Positions 1 to 8,416 of a DNA stretch of 64,000 nt are shown here, in pieces. A program made the translations under genes and the position numbers. The DNA lies in contig CP102405.1 in assembly GCA_024628785.1 (NCBI GenBank), positions 62,001-126,000 of the forward strand, read 5' to 3'. The DNA comes from Fusobacteria bacterium ZRK30. Lineage in GTDB: Bacteria; Fusobacteriota; Fusobacteriia; Fusobacteriales; Fusobacteriaceae. Position 1 is the first letter of the stretch; each line of letters begins with the position of its first letter. The notes below the pieces were generated by a model. That model was not told where the DNA came from. It saw nothing but the letters and a program-made list of their open reading frames with translations, and did no database searches.

Positions 1-477
1 TTTAGCTGATCTATCCAGGTTTGCCGTAGGTTCATCCAACATCAACAGTTTTGGAGAAAATGAGAGTGCCCTTACAATTGCAACTTTCTGGGTTTCCCCG
101 CTGGAAAGTTTAGAAGCTTCCTTATTTTTTAATCCATTTAAATTAAATATATCTAAAAGAGCTGACATACTCTTCTCTATATTTGCTCTTTTTCTGATCT
201 TCAACGGGTATGCAATATTTTTATAGACATCTCCTTTGAGCATATATGGGTTTGCATCTACCAATGAGATCTCATCTTCTGTAAAAGAGTCACCTATTTT
301 ACCCTGATAGTCCTTATCTACCTTGGCTAAAATATTTAACAGGGTAGATTTCCCTGCTCCGTTTTCTCCAAGCAGATAACTAATCCCGCCATGTTTAAAC
401 GTAAGTTCAGGAATATTTAAAATCTCTTTCCTGTTAAATTTTTTTTTTAAACCTCTAATCTGAATATCCTTTATCAT
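1..477 (-). CDS. tupC: Tungstate ABC transporter ATP-binding protein (partial, C-terminus beyond left edge)
   Basis: ATPase subunit that powers tungstate (or molybdate) import at the inner membrane. Only the first 159 codons lie in the window; the frame is still open at base 1. The Walker A motif GENGAGKST is near residues 37-45, the ABC signature LSSGETQK near 123-130, and the Walker B region LLMLDEPTANLD follows close to the window edge. The ATG at 477 lies 2 bases after the tupB stop, so the two are co-transcribed and probably translationally coupled. The tungstate assignment comes from the TupB-like permease and the adjacent moa genes; the ATPase alone could equally be called ModC or another anion ATPase. 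Confidence 0.85.
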   Translation of the reverse strand, partial: MIKDIQIRGLKKKFNRKEILNIPELTFKHGGISYLLGENGAGKSTLLNILAKVDKDYQGKIGDSFTEDEISLVDANPYMLKGDVYKNIAYPLKIRKRANIEKSMSALLDIFNLNGLKNKEASKLSSGETQKVAIVRALSFSPKLLMLDEPTANLDRSAK

Positions 478-479
478 GA

Positions 480-1175
480 CTAGTTATTCACCTCGATCTT
501 ATGAACATATATGAAATTGTTAATTAAAAATGTAATCCCCAATAATATTATCCCTAAGGCTATTCCTGTAGAATAATCTCCCATTGAGTTTAACATAGAG
601 ATAGAGGTCGTCATCACTCTGGTAGAACCCTTAAGGTTCCCTCCTACAATCATTACTGCCCCTACCTCTGTTATCGCACGAGAAAAGCAAGTTATAACTA
701 TTATCAGCAGCTCATCTTTCAGCTCAAATAGGATTAAAAATAACCTGTCTTTTCTCCTGCCGCCCAGTATTTTTCCTACCCTGTTTATTTTTCGTGCCTT
801 GGACCGGCTCAGTGTATAGGTCAGACTGAGACACAGAGGCAGGATTAAAAATGACTGGGCTATTACAATAGCTGTAGGTGTATACAGTAGTTCTAAAAAA
901 CCAAATACTGAGTTTCTAGATAAAATTAAAGCTACTATCAAACCTACTACTACTGACGGAACTCCCATCAAAGAGAATATTGTTCTGGCAAAAAAAACTT
1001 CTCCTTTAAATTTTTTCAGCCCCAACTTTAATCCTATAGGTATAAATATAACTGAAATTATTGTTGTTGAAATAAAGGCAACCCCTATTGAAAGGAAAAT
1101 AACTTCATACAACTCCTTATTTAAAGAAATTATCAGTTGAAATGCCCTTATAAATCCATTTAATATATAATCCAT
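480..1175 (-). CDS. tupB: Tungstate ABC transporter permease
   Basis: Inner-membrane channel subunit of a TupABC-type tungstate importer. It is 231 residues, a normal length, with about five hydrophobic segments and an ABC-permease coupling loop around residues 135-150. The stretch ITEVGAVMIVGGN followed by KGSTRVMTT is typical of TupB permeases. It lies directly upstream of the ATPase gene and downstream of moaA and moaB on the same strand, which suggests a tungsten or molybdenum cofactor locus. The usual order is tupA-tupB-tupC, but no periplasmic binding protein gene is found here. Specificity for tungstate over molybdate is inferred from family resemblance. Confidence 0.88.
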   Translation of the reverse strand: MDYILNGFIRAFQLIISLNKELYEVIFLSIGVAFISTTIISVIFIPIGLKLGLKKFKGEVFFARTIFSLMGVPSVVVGLIVALILSRNSVFGFLELLYTPTAIVIAQSFLILPLCLSLTYTLSRSKARKINRVGKILGGRRKDRLFLILFELKDELLIIVITCFSRAITEVGAVMIVGGNLKGSTRVMTTSISMLNSMGDYSTGIALGIILLGITFLINNFIYVHKIEVNN

Positions 1176-1210
1176 ATTTTTTCCTTTTAAGTTTACTTCA
1201 CAATAAATAA

Positions 1211-1240
1211 GCAGCGTAACGCTGCATCCAGATAATCGTT
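1211..1240 (+). repeat. Short hairpin repeat, copy 1
   Basis: The hairpin GCAGCG-TAA-CGCTGC is followed by ATCCAGATAA. Compared with the common stem GCAACG/CGTTGC, one base on each side has changed so that pairing is kept. It lies in the gap between the tupB start and the moaA stop. Only the 5' half of the element is recognisable; the right boundary is approximate. Confidence 0.7.
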
Positions 1241-1373
1241 AATCAAAGATTTGGTAAATTTTAGATTATATATTCGACTTGTACAACTTAACTTTAATTA
1301 TAAATTTTCTTTAAATTTTTTCTAAAATTAAAATATATTGTCTATTTTAAAGAAAAAAGAGCTGTTTACTCAA

Positions 1374-2312
1374 TTAACCACCTATACTTACCATATTTTT
1401 TTTTATATATTTTTTTTCATCTAACTTATGTTCTTTCGGTTTTTCCCCCATAATTTCTTTTAGGGCTCCCATAGGATCTTTCTCAGCCAAAACCTCTAAC
1501 AGGTCATACTCTGTATCAGAATGTAAACACAGTTTTAACTTACCCTCAGAAGTTATCCTTATCCTATTGCAGGTAGAACAAAATTTATTTGAATTAGGAG
1601 ATATAAATCCTATCTCTCCCTTTGAACCTGATGTTTTATAAATTTTAGCTATATTTTCTTCCCTGTAAAATTTTAATTCCCTGTATTTTTTTATAACTTC
1701 TGCTTCTGAATAATGTTTCCCCTTACCCCACTCTATATTATCTCCCATTGTCATCAATTCAATAAACCTTACCTGAACTTCCCGATCTTTGGTAAATTTT
1801 ATAAACTCTCCTATTTCATCACTGTTGAAATCATTGATTAAAACACAATTTATCTTTACAGGAACCATATTCAACTCTTCTAATTTATCTATAGACAATA
1901 AAATTTTACCTAAACCATCTACCCCTGTTATACCTTTAAATTTCTCCCTTTTAAATGTATCCAGGCTTAAGTTTACCCTGTCTAGTCCCGCTTTTTTTAA
2001 CTCATCTAATTTATCTGATAACAACAGCCCATTGCTGGTCATGGCAATCTCTTCTATCCCATCTATCCCCTTTATTCCCCTAACTATCTCTATCAAATCT
2101 TTTCTTAACAGAGGTTCTCCTCCTGTTAACCTGATTTTTTTTATTCCCATTTTTGAAAATAATTTTACCAAATCAATGATCTGCTGCTGTGACATATTCT
2201 TTTCAAAACGATGTATATTATCACAGGGACTGCAGTATTTACACTTAAAATTACAACTATCTGTCAATGAAATTCTTAAGTAGTCTATATCTCTACTATA
2301 TGAATCTAACAT
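1374..2312 (-). CDS. moaA: GTP 3',8-cyclase
   Basis: Radical SAM enzyme that, with MoaC, converts GTP to cyclic pyranopterin monophosphate, the first step of molybdopterin synthesis. The N-terminal radical-SAM cysteines are C20, C24 and C27 (CNFKCKYC), and LTGGEPLLR follows near residue 65. A second 4Fe-4S cluster site (FCSTCNR and a third cysteine about 14 residues later) sits near residues 245-262. The protein ends in Gly-Gly as MoaA does. Its 312 residues are slightly short but complete. The gene follows moaB/mogA by 11 bases, forming one transcript with it. Confidence 0.95.
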   Translation of the reverse strand: MLDSYSRDIDYLRISLTDSCNFKCKYCSPCDNIHRFEKNMSQQQIIDLVKLFSKMGIKKIRLTGGEPLLRKDLIEIVRGIKGIDGIEEIAMTSNGLLLSDKLDELKKAGLDRVNLSLDTFKREKFKGITGVDGLGKILLSIDKLEELNMVPVKINCVLINDFNSDEIGEFIKFTKDREVQVRFIELMTMGDNIEWGKGKHYSEAEVIKKYRELKFYREENIAKIYKTSGSKGEIGFISPNSNKFCSTCNRIRITSEGKLKLCLHSDTEYDLLEVLAEKDPMGALKEIMGEKPKEHKLDEKKYIKKNMVSIGG

Positions 2313-2323
2313 ATTTCCTCCCT

Positions 2324-2812
2324 CTACTTTCTGGCACAGTCTCCTGTTTTTCTCAATAAAATTTCTAGACCGTGATCTATCGGTTCTAACATATATTCTA
2401 ATATCTCCCGTACTGCTTTAGGGCTTCCAGGAAGATTAATTATCAACGTATCCTTCCTGATTCCTGCAACACCCCTTGACAACATCCCGCGATTAGTGAT
2501 CTTCATACTAAAGGCTCTCATAGCCTCTGGTATCCCAGGTGTCAGTCTCTCTATCACTCTTAGAGTTGCTTCTGGTGTTACATCCCTTGGAGAAAACCCT
2601 GTTCCCCCTGTGGTTAAAATTAGATCTATATCTCCTCTCTCTACCACCTCTAGAAGCTTACTTTCTATAAGATCTTCTTCATCTGGAATGAGATCTGACA
2701 CAATAACTTCATATCCAAATTTTTCTACACACTCTATAATTACTTTTGTACTCAGGTCTTCCCTCTCTCCTTTAGACCCCTTGTCACTCATACAAACTAT
2801 TCCAACCCTCAT
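2324..2812 (-). CDS. moaB: Molybdopterin adenylyltransferase / MoaB-MogA family
   Basis: Activates molybdopterin by adenylation before metal insertion (MogA activity), or carries the closely related MoaB function. The family motif TTGGTGFSPRDVTPEAT is near residues 67-83 and NLPGSPKA near 127-134. The 162-residue length fits MogA/MoaB. The frame extends 7 codons further upstream to 2833, but the strong site AGGTGAGG lies just before the ATG at 2812, so that start is chosen. It is the first gene of the moaB-moaA cluster. MoaB and MogA cannot be separated reliably by eye. Confidence 0.9.
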   Translation of the reverse strand: MRVGIVCMSDKGSKGEREDLSTKVIIECVEKFGYEVIVSDLIPDEEDLIESKLLEVVERGDIDLILTTGGTGFSPRDVTPEATLRVIERLTPGIPEAMRAFSMKITNRGMLSRGVAGIRKDTLIINLPGSPKAVREILEYMLEPIDHGLEILLRKTGDCARK

Positions 2813-2869
2813 GACCTCACCTCTTCTTATCATAACATAACATTATATTCTATTTTAATTATACCAAGC

Positions 2870-2898
2870 ATAATATACCTCATTTTTATATAAATCAA
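2870..2898 (-). promoter_or_regulatory. Probable promoter for moaB-moaA
   Basis: On the minus strand TTGATT (2893-2898) is followed after 17 bases by TATTAT (2870-2875), about 60 bases before the moaB start. Spacing is ideal and both boxes are near consensus. No riboswitch-like structure was recognised in the leader. Confidence 0.5.
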
Positions 2899-3048
2899 GT
2901 TTTTTTCTAAATTGTACAATAAAATAATACAACAAAAAGACCCATAGATATTTTCTCAGTATAATGTAACTATCACTAGACATTAAAGAAATATCTATGA
3001 ATCATAAATATTTTAAAAATAACAAAATATAGGCAAAACAAATTACTC

Positions 3049-3693
3049 TTATTTTTCCCCATTCCATTCAGAATGAAAATTTTCTAAAAATTCTTCCATT
3101 ACCCTGTGCCTATTCTGGGCTTTTTTATATCCTGTTTTAGTATTCATCTTCTCCTTCAGGAGCAGCAATTTCTCATAAAAATGACTTATTGTATCTCCCT
3201 TTTCCTTTATATCGAGCTTACAATCCGGGTCATACATAACTCTTTTTTTATACCCTCCATACGCAAAAGTTCTCCCTATCCCTATGGCTCCTATGGCATC
3301 TAATCTGTCTGCATCCTGGACTATCTCACCTTCGATAGTTTCCATCTTGTGTTTATTTTTTCCTCCCTTAAAAGAGATATTATTAGTTATATAAATGACA
3401 TGATCTATTATTTTATTCTCTACTCCTAATTCCAGCAAGAAATTAGTTATGATATCTTTTCTGTCTTCATCGGTATATCCAAATTTATGATCTGCTATAT
3501 CGTGGAGGAGGGCTCCTAATTCAACCACGAAAATATCTATATTCCCCTCATATAGTGGCTTTTCCTTCTTAGCTATATCCAGTGCGTTGTTAAATACCCT
3601 TACAATATGCCACCAATCATGTCCAGATCCTTCCCCTTCTAACTTCATCTTAACAAATTCTTTAGTTTTTTCTATGATCAATTTTCTATTCAT
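3049..3693 (-). CDS. HD-domain phosphohydrolase (YedJ/YpgQ type)
   Basis: Predicted metal-dependent phosphohydrolase of the HD superfamily. With the start at 3693 the metal ligands are in HDWWH (residues 25-29), LLHDIADHKF (about 63-72) and DADRLDAIGAIG (about 124-135), which is the pattern of the YedJ/YpgQ group, some members of which hydrolyse nucleotides. It has no signal peptide. The frame can be extended to a GTG at 3708, but GGGAG sits 8 bases before the ATG at 3693. The gene stands alone, with a terminator upstream that ends the deo transcript. The in vivo substrate is unknown. Confidence 0.85.
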   Translation of the reverse strand: MNRKLIIEKTKEFVKMKLEGEGSGHDWWHIVRVFNNALDIAKKEKPLYEGNIDIFVVELGALLHDIADHKFGYTDEDRKDIITNFLLELGVENKIIDHVIYITNNISFKGGKNKHKMETIEGEIVQDADRLDAIGAIGIGRTFAYGGYKKRVMYDPDCKLDIKEKGDTISHFYEKLLLLKEKMNTKTGYKKAQNRHRVMEEFLENFHSEWNGEK

Positions 3694-3774
3694 CCTCAAC
3701 ACTCCCACAAATATTTTTTTTATATTTTATTTTAACATATTTATTTGATCTCCATATTGAAAGATAGTCTAATC

Positions 3775-3807
3775 CAAAAAAGAATACTGTAAACAGTATT
3801 CTTTTTT
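3775..3807 (-). terminator. Intrinsic terminator after deoC
   Basis: The stem AGAATACTG/CAGTATTCT with a TAAA-type loop is flanked by A and T runs on both sides, so it can work in either direction. It closes the deoA-deoC transcript. Confidence 0.85.
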
Positions 3808-3847
3808 GAGTTTTATCCTTAGATATTCACTATATAACTAAAATAGT

Positions 3848-4513
3848 TTAGTATTCTCCTTCTTTTGCTTTCCCTGTACTTACTAAGCTTACACCAGAAG
3901 ATGTTCCTAATCTAGTTACTCCCATCTCAATATATCTCATAGCAGTTTCTATATCTCTTACTCCACCAGCAGCCTTTATCTCTGCTTTATCTCCTACTAC
4001 TTCCTTCATAAGAGCTACATCTTCAAACGTAGATCCTCCTGTTCCAAATCCTGTAGAAGTCTTTACGAAATCCGCTCCTGCACTTACAGAAAGCTCACAA
4101 GCTTTTCTTTTTTCAGCATCTGTTAAATAACAGTTTTCATGGATAACTTTTAATACATGAGTTCCCATAGCTTCCTTTATTCCTCTGATTTCAGATTCTA
4201 CCTCGTCAAATTTACCGTCTTTTAAGAACCCGACATTAAGTACCATGTCGATCTCATCTGCTCCATCTTCAATACATTTTTTAGTTTCAAATATTTTTGC
4301 ATCTTTAGACATAGCTCCTAAAGGGAAACCTATTACTGCAGCAATTTTTACATCTGATCCCTCTAATTCTTTCTTAGCTAAAGGTACATAAGACCCGTTT
4401 ACACATACTGAAAAGAAGTTATATTCACGAGCTTCCTTACATAATTTAATTATATCTGCCTCTGTAGTCGTTGCCTTTAATACTGTATGATCTATATACT
4501 TATTTATTTCCAT
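3848..4513 (-). CDS. deoC: Deoxyribose-phosphate aldolase
   Basis: Cleaves 2-deoxyribose 5-phosphate into glyceraldehyde 3-phosphate and acetaldehyde, the last step in using the sugar of deoxynucleosides. The 221-residue protein is full length for the bacterial DeoC class. Visible signatures are DHTVLKATTTE at the N-terminus, the Schiff-base lysine in DFVKTSTGFGTGG near residue 150, and the conserved KAAGGVRD near 180. AAGGAG lies 9 bases before the ATG. It follows deoA by about 107 bases on the same strand, so the two make a catabolic pair. Confidence 0.97.
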   Translation of the reverse strand: MEINKYIDHTVLKATTTEADIIKLCKEAREYNFFSVCVNGSYVPLAKKELEGSDVKIAAVIGFPLGAMSKDAKIFETKKCIEDGADEIDMVLNVGFLKDGKFDEVESEIRGIKEAMGTHVLKVIHENCYLTDAEKRKACELSVSAGADFVKTSTGFGTGGSTFEDVALMKEVVGDKAEIKAAGGVRDIETAMRYIEMGVTRLGTSSGVSLVSTGKAKEGEY

Positions 4514-4620
4514 ATTTTTTATCTCCTTTTAAATTTTATTTTATTCACCTTATATTCTTTCTGTCCAAAATTTTACCCTTTTTCCTTTTTCTTTTCAACC
4601 TTTTTATTTCTATCTAATGC

Positions 4621-5922
4621 TTATCCGATCATATCTAATATTGTCGGTATTTTTTCTACTTTTTCCTTAGAGAATACAAAAGCTCCCCTTAAAGTTTCTA
4701 TGATCTCATCTCTCATATTGTTTTGATGGTATAGAGTTAAAATAGCTTCTCCTGTCTCAAATTGATCTCCTACTTTTTTATGCATTATCAATCCAACTGA
4801 ATGATCGATTATATCTTCCTTTGTAGCTCTTCCTGCTCCCAACATCATTGCAGCCTTACCTATTTTTTCAGCATCTATATGCTTTATATATCCACTTTCT
4901 TCTACATTAAATTCAAAAGTTTCAGTAGCTATATTAAGTAACGAATAGTCATCACAGATATCTGGATTTCCGCCGCTTCCTTTTACGAATTTTTTCAGCA
5001 TCTCAAGAGCTTTCCCATTTTTTATAACTTCTTTTACCTTTTCGATACCTTCTTCCAATGTTTTTACATCACCTTTTAAGATAAGCGCCTGAGCTCCCAA
5101 TACTTCTACCAGGTAAGTGAAATCTTCCGGGCCGTTCCCTTTTAGAGTTTCTACAGCTTCTACTATTTCTAGTGAGTTCCCTACTGCATTTCCCAATGGT
5201 TCATCCATATTAGTAAGCATACATACGATATTTCTATCAAATGCCTTCCCTAAATCATACATTGTCTGGGCTAATTTACGTGCCTCAGCAAGATCCTTCA
5301 TAAATGCTCCGGATCCTACCTTTACATCTAAAATTATTGCATCTGCATGAACTGCCAGTTTTTTACTCATTATAGAGCTGGCAATAAGTGGAATACTCGA
5401 TACAGTAGCCGTAACATCTCTCAACGCATAAAGTTTTTTATCCAAAGGAACTATTGTGTCTGCCTGTCCCATAAGTCCTGTTCCTGTTTCATTTACTATC
5501 TTTATCAACTCTTCCTTTGAATTGCTGAATTTAAACCCTTTGATCGATTCAAATTTATCTATAGTTCCACCAGTATGACCCAGCCCCTTACCAGATAATT
5601 TCGCTGTTCCCATTCCCAGAGCACCAAATATAGGAGCTAAAGCGATAGTTGTCTTATCTCCTACCCCTCCTGTAGAATGTTTGTCTATCAAGAATTTCTC
5701 CACACCAGGAAAATCTATTGTATCTCCTGAATCTATCATAGTTTCTGTAAATACCTTCAATTCCTCTGTCGTCATCCCGTTAAAGTAAACAGCCATTAAA
5801 AAAGATGCAATTTGATAATCAGGTACTTCTCCCGCCTGATAATTTTCTAATAAAAATCTTATTTCCTCATCGGTTAAAATTTCTTTTTCCCTTTTCTTTT
5901 GGATAATGTCAACTATTCTCAT
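4621..5922 (-). CDS. deoA: Pyrimidine-nucleoside (thymidine) phosphorylase
   Basis: Phosphorolyses thymidine, deoxyuridine and perhaps uridine to the base and (deoxy)ribose 1-phosphate. The 433-residue length is normal. The family signature GTGGTIDKFESIKG is near residues 116-129, preceded by DKHSTGGVGDKT (83-94), which forms the phosphate site. The C-terminal alpha/beta domain includes GAGRATKED. GGGAGG sits 6 bases before the ATG. It is the first gene of deoA-deoC and diverges from a CRP-family regulator gene, an arrangement that suggests local control. Whether it is Pdp or strict DeoA cannot be told from the sequence. Confidence 0.95.
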   Translation of the reverse strand: MRIVDIIQKKREKEILTDEEIRFLLENYQAGEVPDYQIASFLMAVYFNGMTTEELKVFTETMIDSGDTIDFPGVEKFLIDKHSTGGVGDKTTIALAPIFGALGMGTAKLSGKGLGHTGGTIDKFESIKGFKFSNSKEELIKIVNETGTGLMGQADTIVPLDKKLYALRDVTATVSSIPLIASSIMSKKLAVHADAIILDVKVGSGAFMKDLAEARKLAQTMYDLGKAFDRNIVCMLTNMDEPLGNAVGNSLEIVEAVETLKGNGPEDFTYLVEVLGAQALILKGDVKTLEEGIEKVKEVIKNGKALEMLKKFVKGSGGNPDICDDYSLLNIATETFEFNVEESGYIKHIDAEKIGKAAMMLGAGRATKEDIIDHSVGLIMHKKVGDQFETGEAILTLYHQNNMRDEIIETLRGAFVFSKEKVEKIPTILDMIG

Positions 5923-6004
5923 TTTTAGCCTCCCATATAATACAACTATACCTATATATTATAACTTATATTTTCTTATTTCCTCTTAAATCACCATTAT
6001 TATT

Positions 6005-6033
6005 TTGATTTTCTTCTAAAAATATGATATAAA
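6005..6033 (+). promoter_or_regulatory. Promoter of the first YeiL-like regulator gene
   Basis: TTGATT (6005-6010), a 17-base spacer, then TATAAA (6028-6033), about 50 bases before the ATG at 6082. It lies in the deoA/regulator divergent gap. Confidence 0.5.
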
Positions 6034-6081
6034 ATTTTATAAGTTAATTATAGGACAGGTGGCAGAAATGGAGGGAAATCA

Positions 6082-6738
6082 ATGAAAAGCAATCTAATTA
6101 TAGAAAAATTTATCAATATATATAAATTGAACAACTTGTTTTCTAAAGAAAATATCAATTTATTTAAATTGAAAAAATATTCCAAAGGAGAAAATATAAT
6201 CAACGCCAAAGATGAAGTAAAACACATATATTTCATCGTATCTGGAGGAGTTGATATCCACTCTTTTTTAGCCAGCGGCAGGAGCATCTTCATCAATAAA
6301 TTATCTCCCCCGGAAATATTTGGAGATGTAGAGTATTTAGGAGAAACTACCATGTTGTTTGATGTGGCTGCTAACTCTAATAATACTATTATTATGAGTA
6401 TCTCATTTAAAGCCATTGAAGCGCATTTGAGTAATAATTCCCAGCTATGGAGATTTTTAGGGGTGGCTTCTACCCGAAAATTATTAAAAACAAACAGAGC
6501 TATCCTTCTAAAGGAAGGATTTAATCTGAAAAACATATTAGCCCTTCACTTGGTTAAAAACGATCACCTTATTAATTTCAAATCTTTAAATGAACTATCC
6601 AAAGAATTAAATGTCAGTTATCGTAATCTAACCAGGATAATAAAATTTTTCACAGATTCAGGAATAATAAAAAAAGATCGAAAAAGTATCATTACCTTAG
6701 ATAAGGATGCTATAAAAAGATATTCTAAAGAGATATAA
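6082..6738 (+). CDS. CRP/FNR-family transcriptional regulator, YeiL-like (copy 1)
   Basis: Predicted DNA-binding regulator of 218 residues. The N-terminal cyclic-nucleotide-binding-type barrel (about residues 15-130) contains IYFIVSGGVDIHS and PEIFGDVEYLG; the C-terminal winged helix (about 165-205) contains SLNELSKELNVSYRNLTRII. No FNR-type N-terminal cysteine cluster is present. GGAGG lies 7 bases before the ATG. It diverges from deoA-deoC, so control of deoxynucleoside use is a reasonable inference. It resembles the second regulator at 9692-10375 in size and layout. A hairpin repeat follows the stop within 3 bases. Confidence 0.88.
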   Translation: MKSNLIIEKFINIYKLNNLFSKENINLFKLKKYSKGENIINAKDEVKHIYFIVSGGVDIHSFLASGRSIFINKLSPPEIFGDVEYLGETTMLFDVAANSNNTIIMSISFKAIEAHLSNNSQLWRFLGVASTRKLLKTNRAILLKEGFNLKNILALHLVKNDHLINFKSLNELSKELNVSYRNLTRIIKFFTDSGIIKKDRKSIITLDKDAIKRYSKEI

Positions 6739-6740
6739 AA

Positions 6741-6822
6741 GTAATGTGACACTGCATCTAGACCCTTACTAATTCTGGTATCAGGTTTATATATTAATCC
6801 CTTTTAGACTCCCTTAAAGAAT
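6741..6822 (+). repeat. Short hairpin repeat, copy 2 (degenerate)
   Basis: GTAATG-TGA-CACTGC followed by ATCTAGA begins 3 bases after a stop codon and runs to a terminator at 6823. The stem is weaker than in the best copies, with one mismatch and one G-T pair. Only the 5' box is clearly related to the others; the right end is set by the terminator. Confidence 0.55.
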
Positions 6823-6856
6823 AAAAAACTAGGATTTTTTAAATCCTAGTTTTTTA
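6823..6856. terminator. Bidirectional intrinsic terminator
   Basis: AAAAAACTAGGATTT and AAATCCTAGTTTTTT pair perfectly around a short T loop, with A and T runs on both sides. It serves the regulator gene on the left and the SHOCT gene on the right. Confidence 0.9.
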
Positions 6857-6871
6857 TATCTCTTTTATCTT

Positions 6872-7126
6872 TTAATCTCTTAATTTTTGTTTTATGTCCT
6901 GATATTCTTCCCTTGTAATCTCACCATTAACGTACCTTTTCTTTAGTATTTCCATACAATTTTCATCCTTATTCCCTCTGAAGCTTCCTACTCTTCCAAA
7001 AGAAAATTTTCTAAATATCGATACTATTGATACAACAATCAATATCCAGAATATAAACATAAATATTCCATGGCCAAAAAACATCGAATTTCCAAAACTA
7101 AAACCTAATCCACAACTATTTATCAT
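6872..7126 (-). CDS. Small membrane protein with SHOCT domain
   Basis: An 84-residue protein with one hydrophobic segment (about residues 17-38) and a C-terminal SHOCT motif (about 57-84: MEILKKRYVNGEITREEY). SHOCT domains are short helical pieces at protein ends, usually involved in oligomerisation; no catalytic role is known. The N-terminus is rich in Gly and Phe. AGGAGG lies 8 bases before the ATG. It is followed on the shared strand by the bidirectional terminator and preceded by the MarR gene, with which it may be co-transcribed. The function is unknown. Confidence 0.8.
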   Translation of the reverse strand: MINSCGLGFSFGNSMFFGHGIFMFIFWILIVVSIVSIFRKFSFGRVGSFRGNKDENCMEILKKRYVNGEITREEYQDIKQKLRD

Positions 7127-7205
7127 TACTCTCTCCTCCTATTTTTCACTCTAAAATTGTATTATAGTTATGTGAAAATTGAGTGAAGTTCTCATTTAAA
7201 ATCTT

Positions 7206-7679
7206 TTATTTTTTTATTTCTTTTAATTTATGCATCTCTTTTTGCAGGTGGTCATTTGATCTTTCCAAAAACTTTAAGATAGTGCTTTGTTCCTCTCCAG
7301 TAAAGGCTGAATAAAAATTCATCTCTCTGTGTTTTGCTGTTTCATGAGATTTCTTATGATCTAAATAAACCTCCATTCCCTTTGAAGTTAATTTAAAATA
7401 CACCTCTTTTTTATTCCCTTCCTCCTTGAAGCTGGTTATAAATTCTTTCTTTATTAATTTTCTTGTAATCTTAGTAATCCCCCCCCTGGTCATCCTCATT
7501 GTATTTGACAGTAAAGTAACATTTGGAGCTTCCAGCTTTTCAATATTATCTATACAGTGGATCTCTGACAGCGAAAGGTCCCAGTTCTTATTTTTATTTG
7601 ATAGATCGTTGTATACCTCTGCCTTTTCTAAAAATTCAGATATTTTTTCAAATATAAGTTCCTCTTTCATTTTTTCCAT
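7206..7679 (-). CDS. MarR-family transcriptional regulator
   Basis: Winged-helix regulator of about 157 residues. The DNA-binding core is seen in LSEIHCIDNIEKL (about residues 37-49), NVTLLSNTMRMTRGGITKITRKLIK split over the recognition helix, and the wing KEEGNKKEVYFKLTSKG. The longer frame starts at 7685, but AGGAGG is only 1 base from that ATG and 7 bases from the ATG at 7679, so the latter is chosen. It lies between the SHOCT gene and the cyclase-family gene, all on the same strand; its regulon may be these neighbours. The ligand is unknown. Confidence 0.87.
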   Translation of the reverse strand: MEKMKEELIFEKISEFLEKAEVYNDLSNKNKNWDLSLSEIHCIDNIEKLEAPNVTLLSNTMRMTRGGITKITRKLIKKEFITSFKEEGNKKEVYFKLTSKGMEVYLDHKKSHETAKHREMNFYSAFTGEEQSTILKFLERSNDHLQKEMHKLKEIKK

Positions 7680-7756
7680 ATTCATTCCTCCTATCTATAT
7701 CAAGGCTCATAAAGGTTATCCCTGTAACTTCAATCTTCCTGAAATCACCTCTTTCA

Positions 7757-8308
7757 CTACCCTAAAACTTCTATTTCTACCGGGATAGCTGTAGCCCCTT
7801 CTTTTTGATTCCATTCTAACTTCAATTGAATTATACTAGAAACCTTATCTAAATTAGTCATATTTTCAATTACATAGGTTCCTTTAGTCTCTGTATATTC
7901 ATCTATCTTTCGATGATCTCTTCCATGTTGAATTCCATGAAGATCTATCCCTATAAATTTTACTCCTCTGTCTATGAGTGAATCTACCGCTTCATCTGTC
8001 AAAAATGGTGCACCTTTTAAATTTAAATATTTCTCCGTCCCATAACCGAATTTTTCCATAAAACCAGTTCTAAAAATAACAAAATCCTCTTTTTCAACTT
8101 CAATTTTTTCTACTCTTTCATAATCTATGATATCCAAATCTCTGACATCAACAACCACTCCTCTACACAGCTTTAAAGACAGATCTAAATCAGAATAGTT
8201 ATACACATCTATATGGGTCCCTATATGTCTCGCCTGATGCTCGTCCTGCTTTTCAGCCCACGCTCTAAGTTTTTCCGGCATTTCAACAGTTTTTAAATTT
8301 AATTTCAT
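7757..8308 (-). CDS. Cyclase family protein (kynurenine formamidase-like)
   Basis: Metal-dependent hydrolase-like protein of 183 residues in the cyclase/KynB family (PF04199). The metal-binding signature HIGTHIDVYNY lies near residues 26-36, and FRTGF and IGIDLHGIQHGRDHR follow. The open frame extends to 8413, but AAGGAGG is 7 bases before the ATG at 8308 and the extra 35 residues look unlike protein. Family members act on formylkynurenine, isatin and other amides or lactones; no tryptophan-degradation genes lie nearby, so the substrate is open. It stands between the MarR gene and the BMP lipoprotein gene. Confidence 0.85.
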   Translation of the reverse strand: MKLNLKTVEMPEKLRAWAEKQDEHQARHIGTHIDVYNYSDLDLSLKLCRGVVVDVRDLDIIDYERVEKIEVEKEDFVIFRTGFMEKFGYGTEKYLNLKGAPFLTDEAVDSLIDRGVKFIGIDLHGIQHGRDHRKIDEYTETKGTYVIENMTNLDKVSSIIQLKLEWNQKEGATAIPVEIEVLG

Positions 8309-8387
8309 AACTCTACCTCCTTTTTGTTTACAAGGAAACAATACCACTTCTTTTGTTTCTTTGTCAACAAAAAGTTTTTGTAATAAA

Positions 8388-8411
8388 AAACCCTCCAAAA
8401 TTGAAGGGTTC
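8388..8411 (-). terminator. Intrinsic terminator after the BMP lipoprotein gene
   Basis: On the minus strand AACCCTTC and GGAGGGTT pair around AATTTT and are followed by a run of T, a few bases after the lipoprotein stop codon. Confidence 0.85.
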
Positions 8412-8416
8412 AAAAC

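Noticed and set aside
1176-1373. Moco/Tuco riboswitch between the moa and tup genes
   Set aside because: No matching conserved core or stems were seen; the only structured piece is the short hairpin repeat.
1789-2283. 164-residue open frame on the + strand
   Set aside because: It lies fully opposite moaA, has no ribosome site and a Ser/Ile-rich composition typical of antisense shadows in AT-rich genes.
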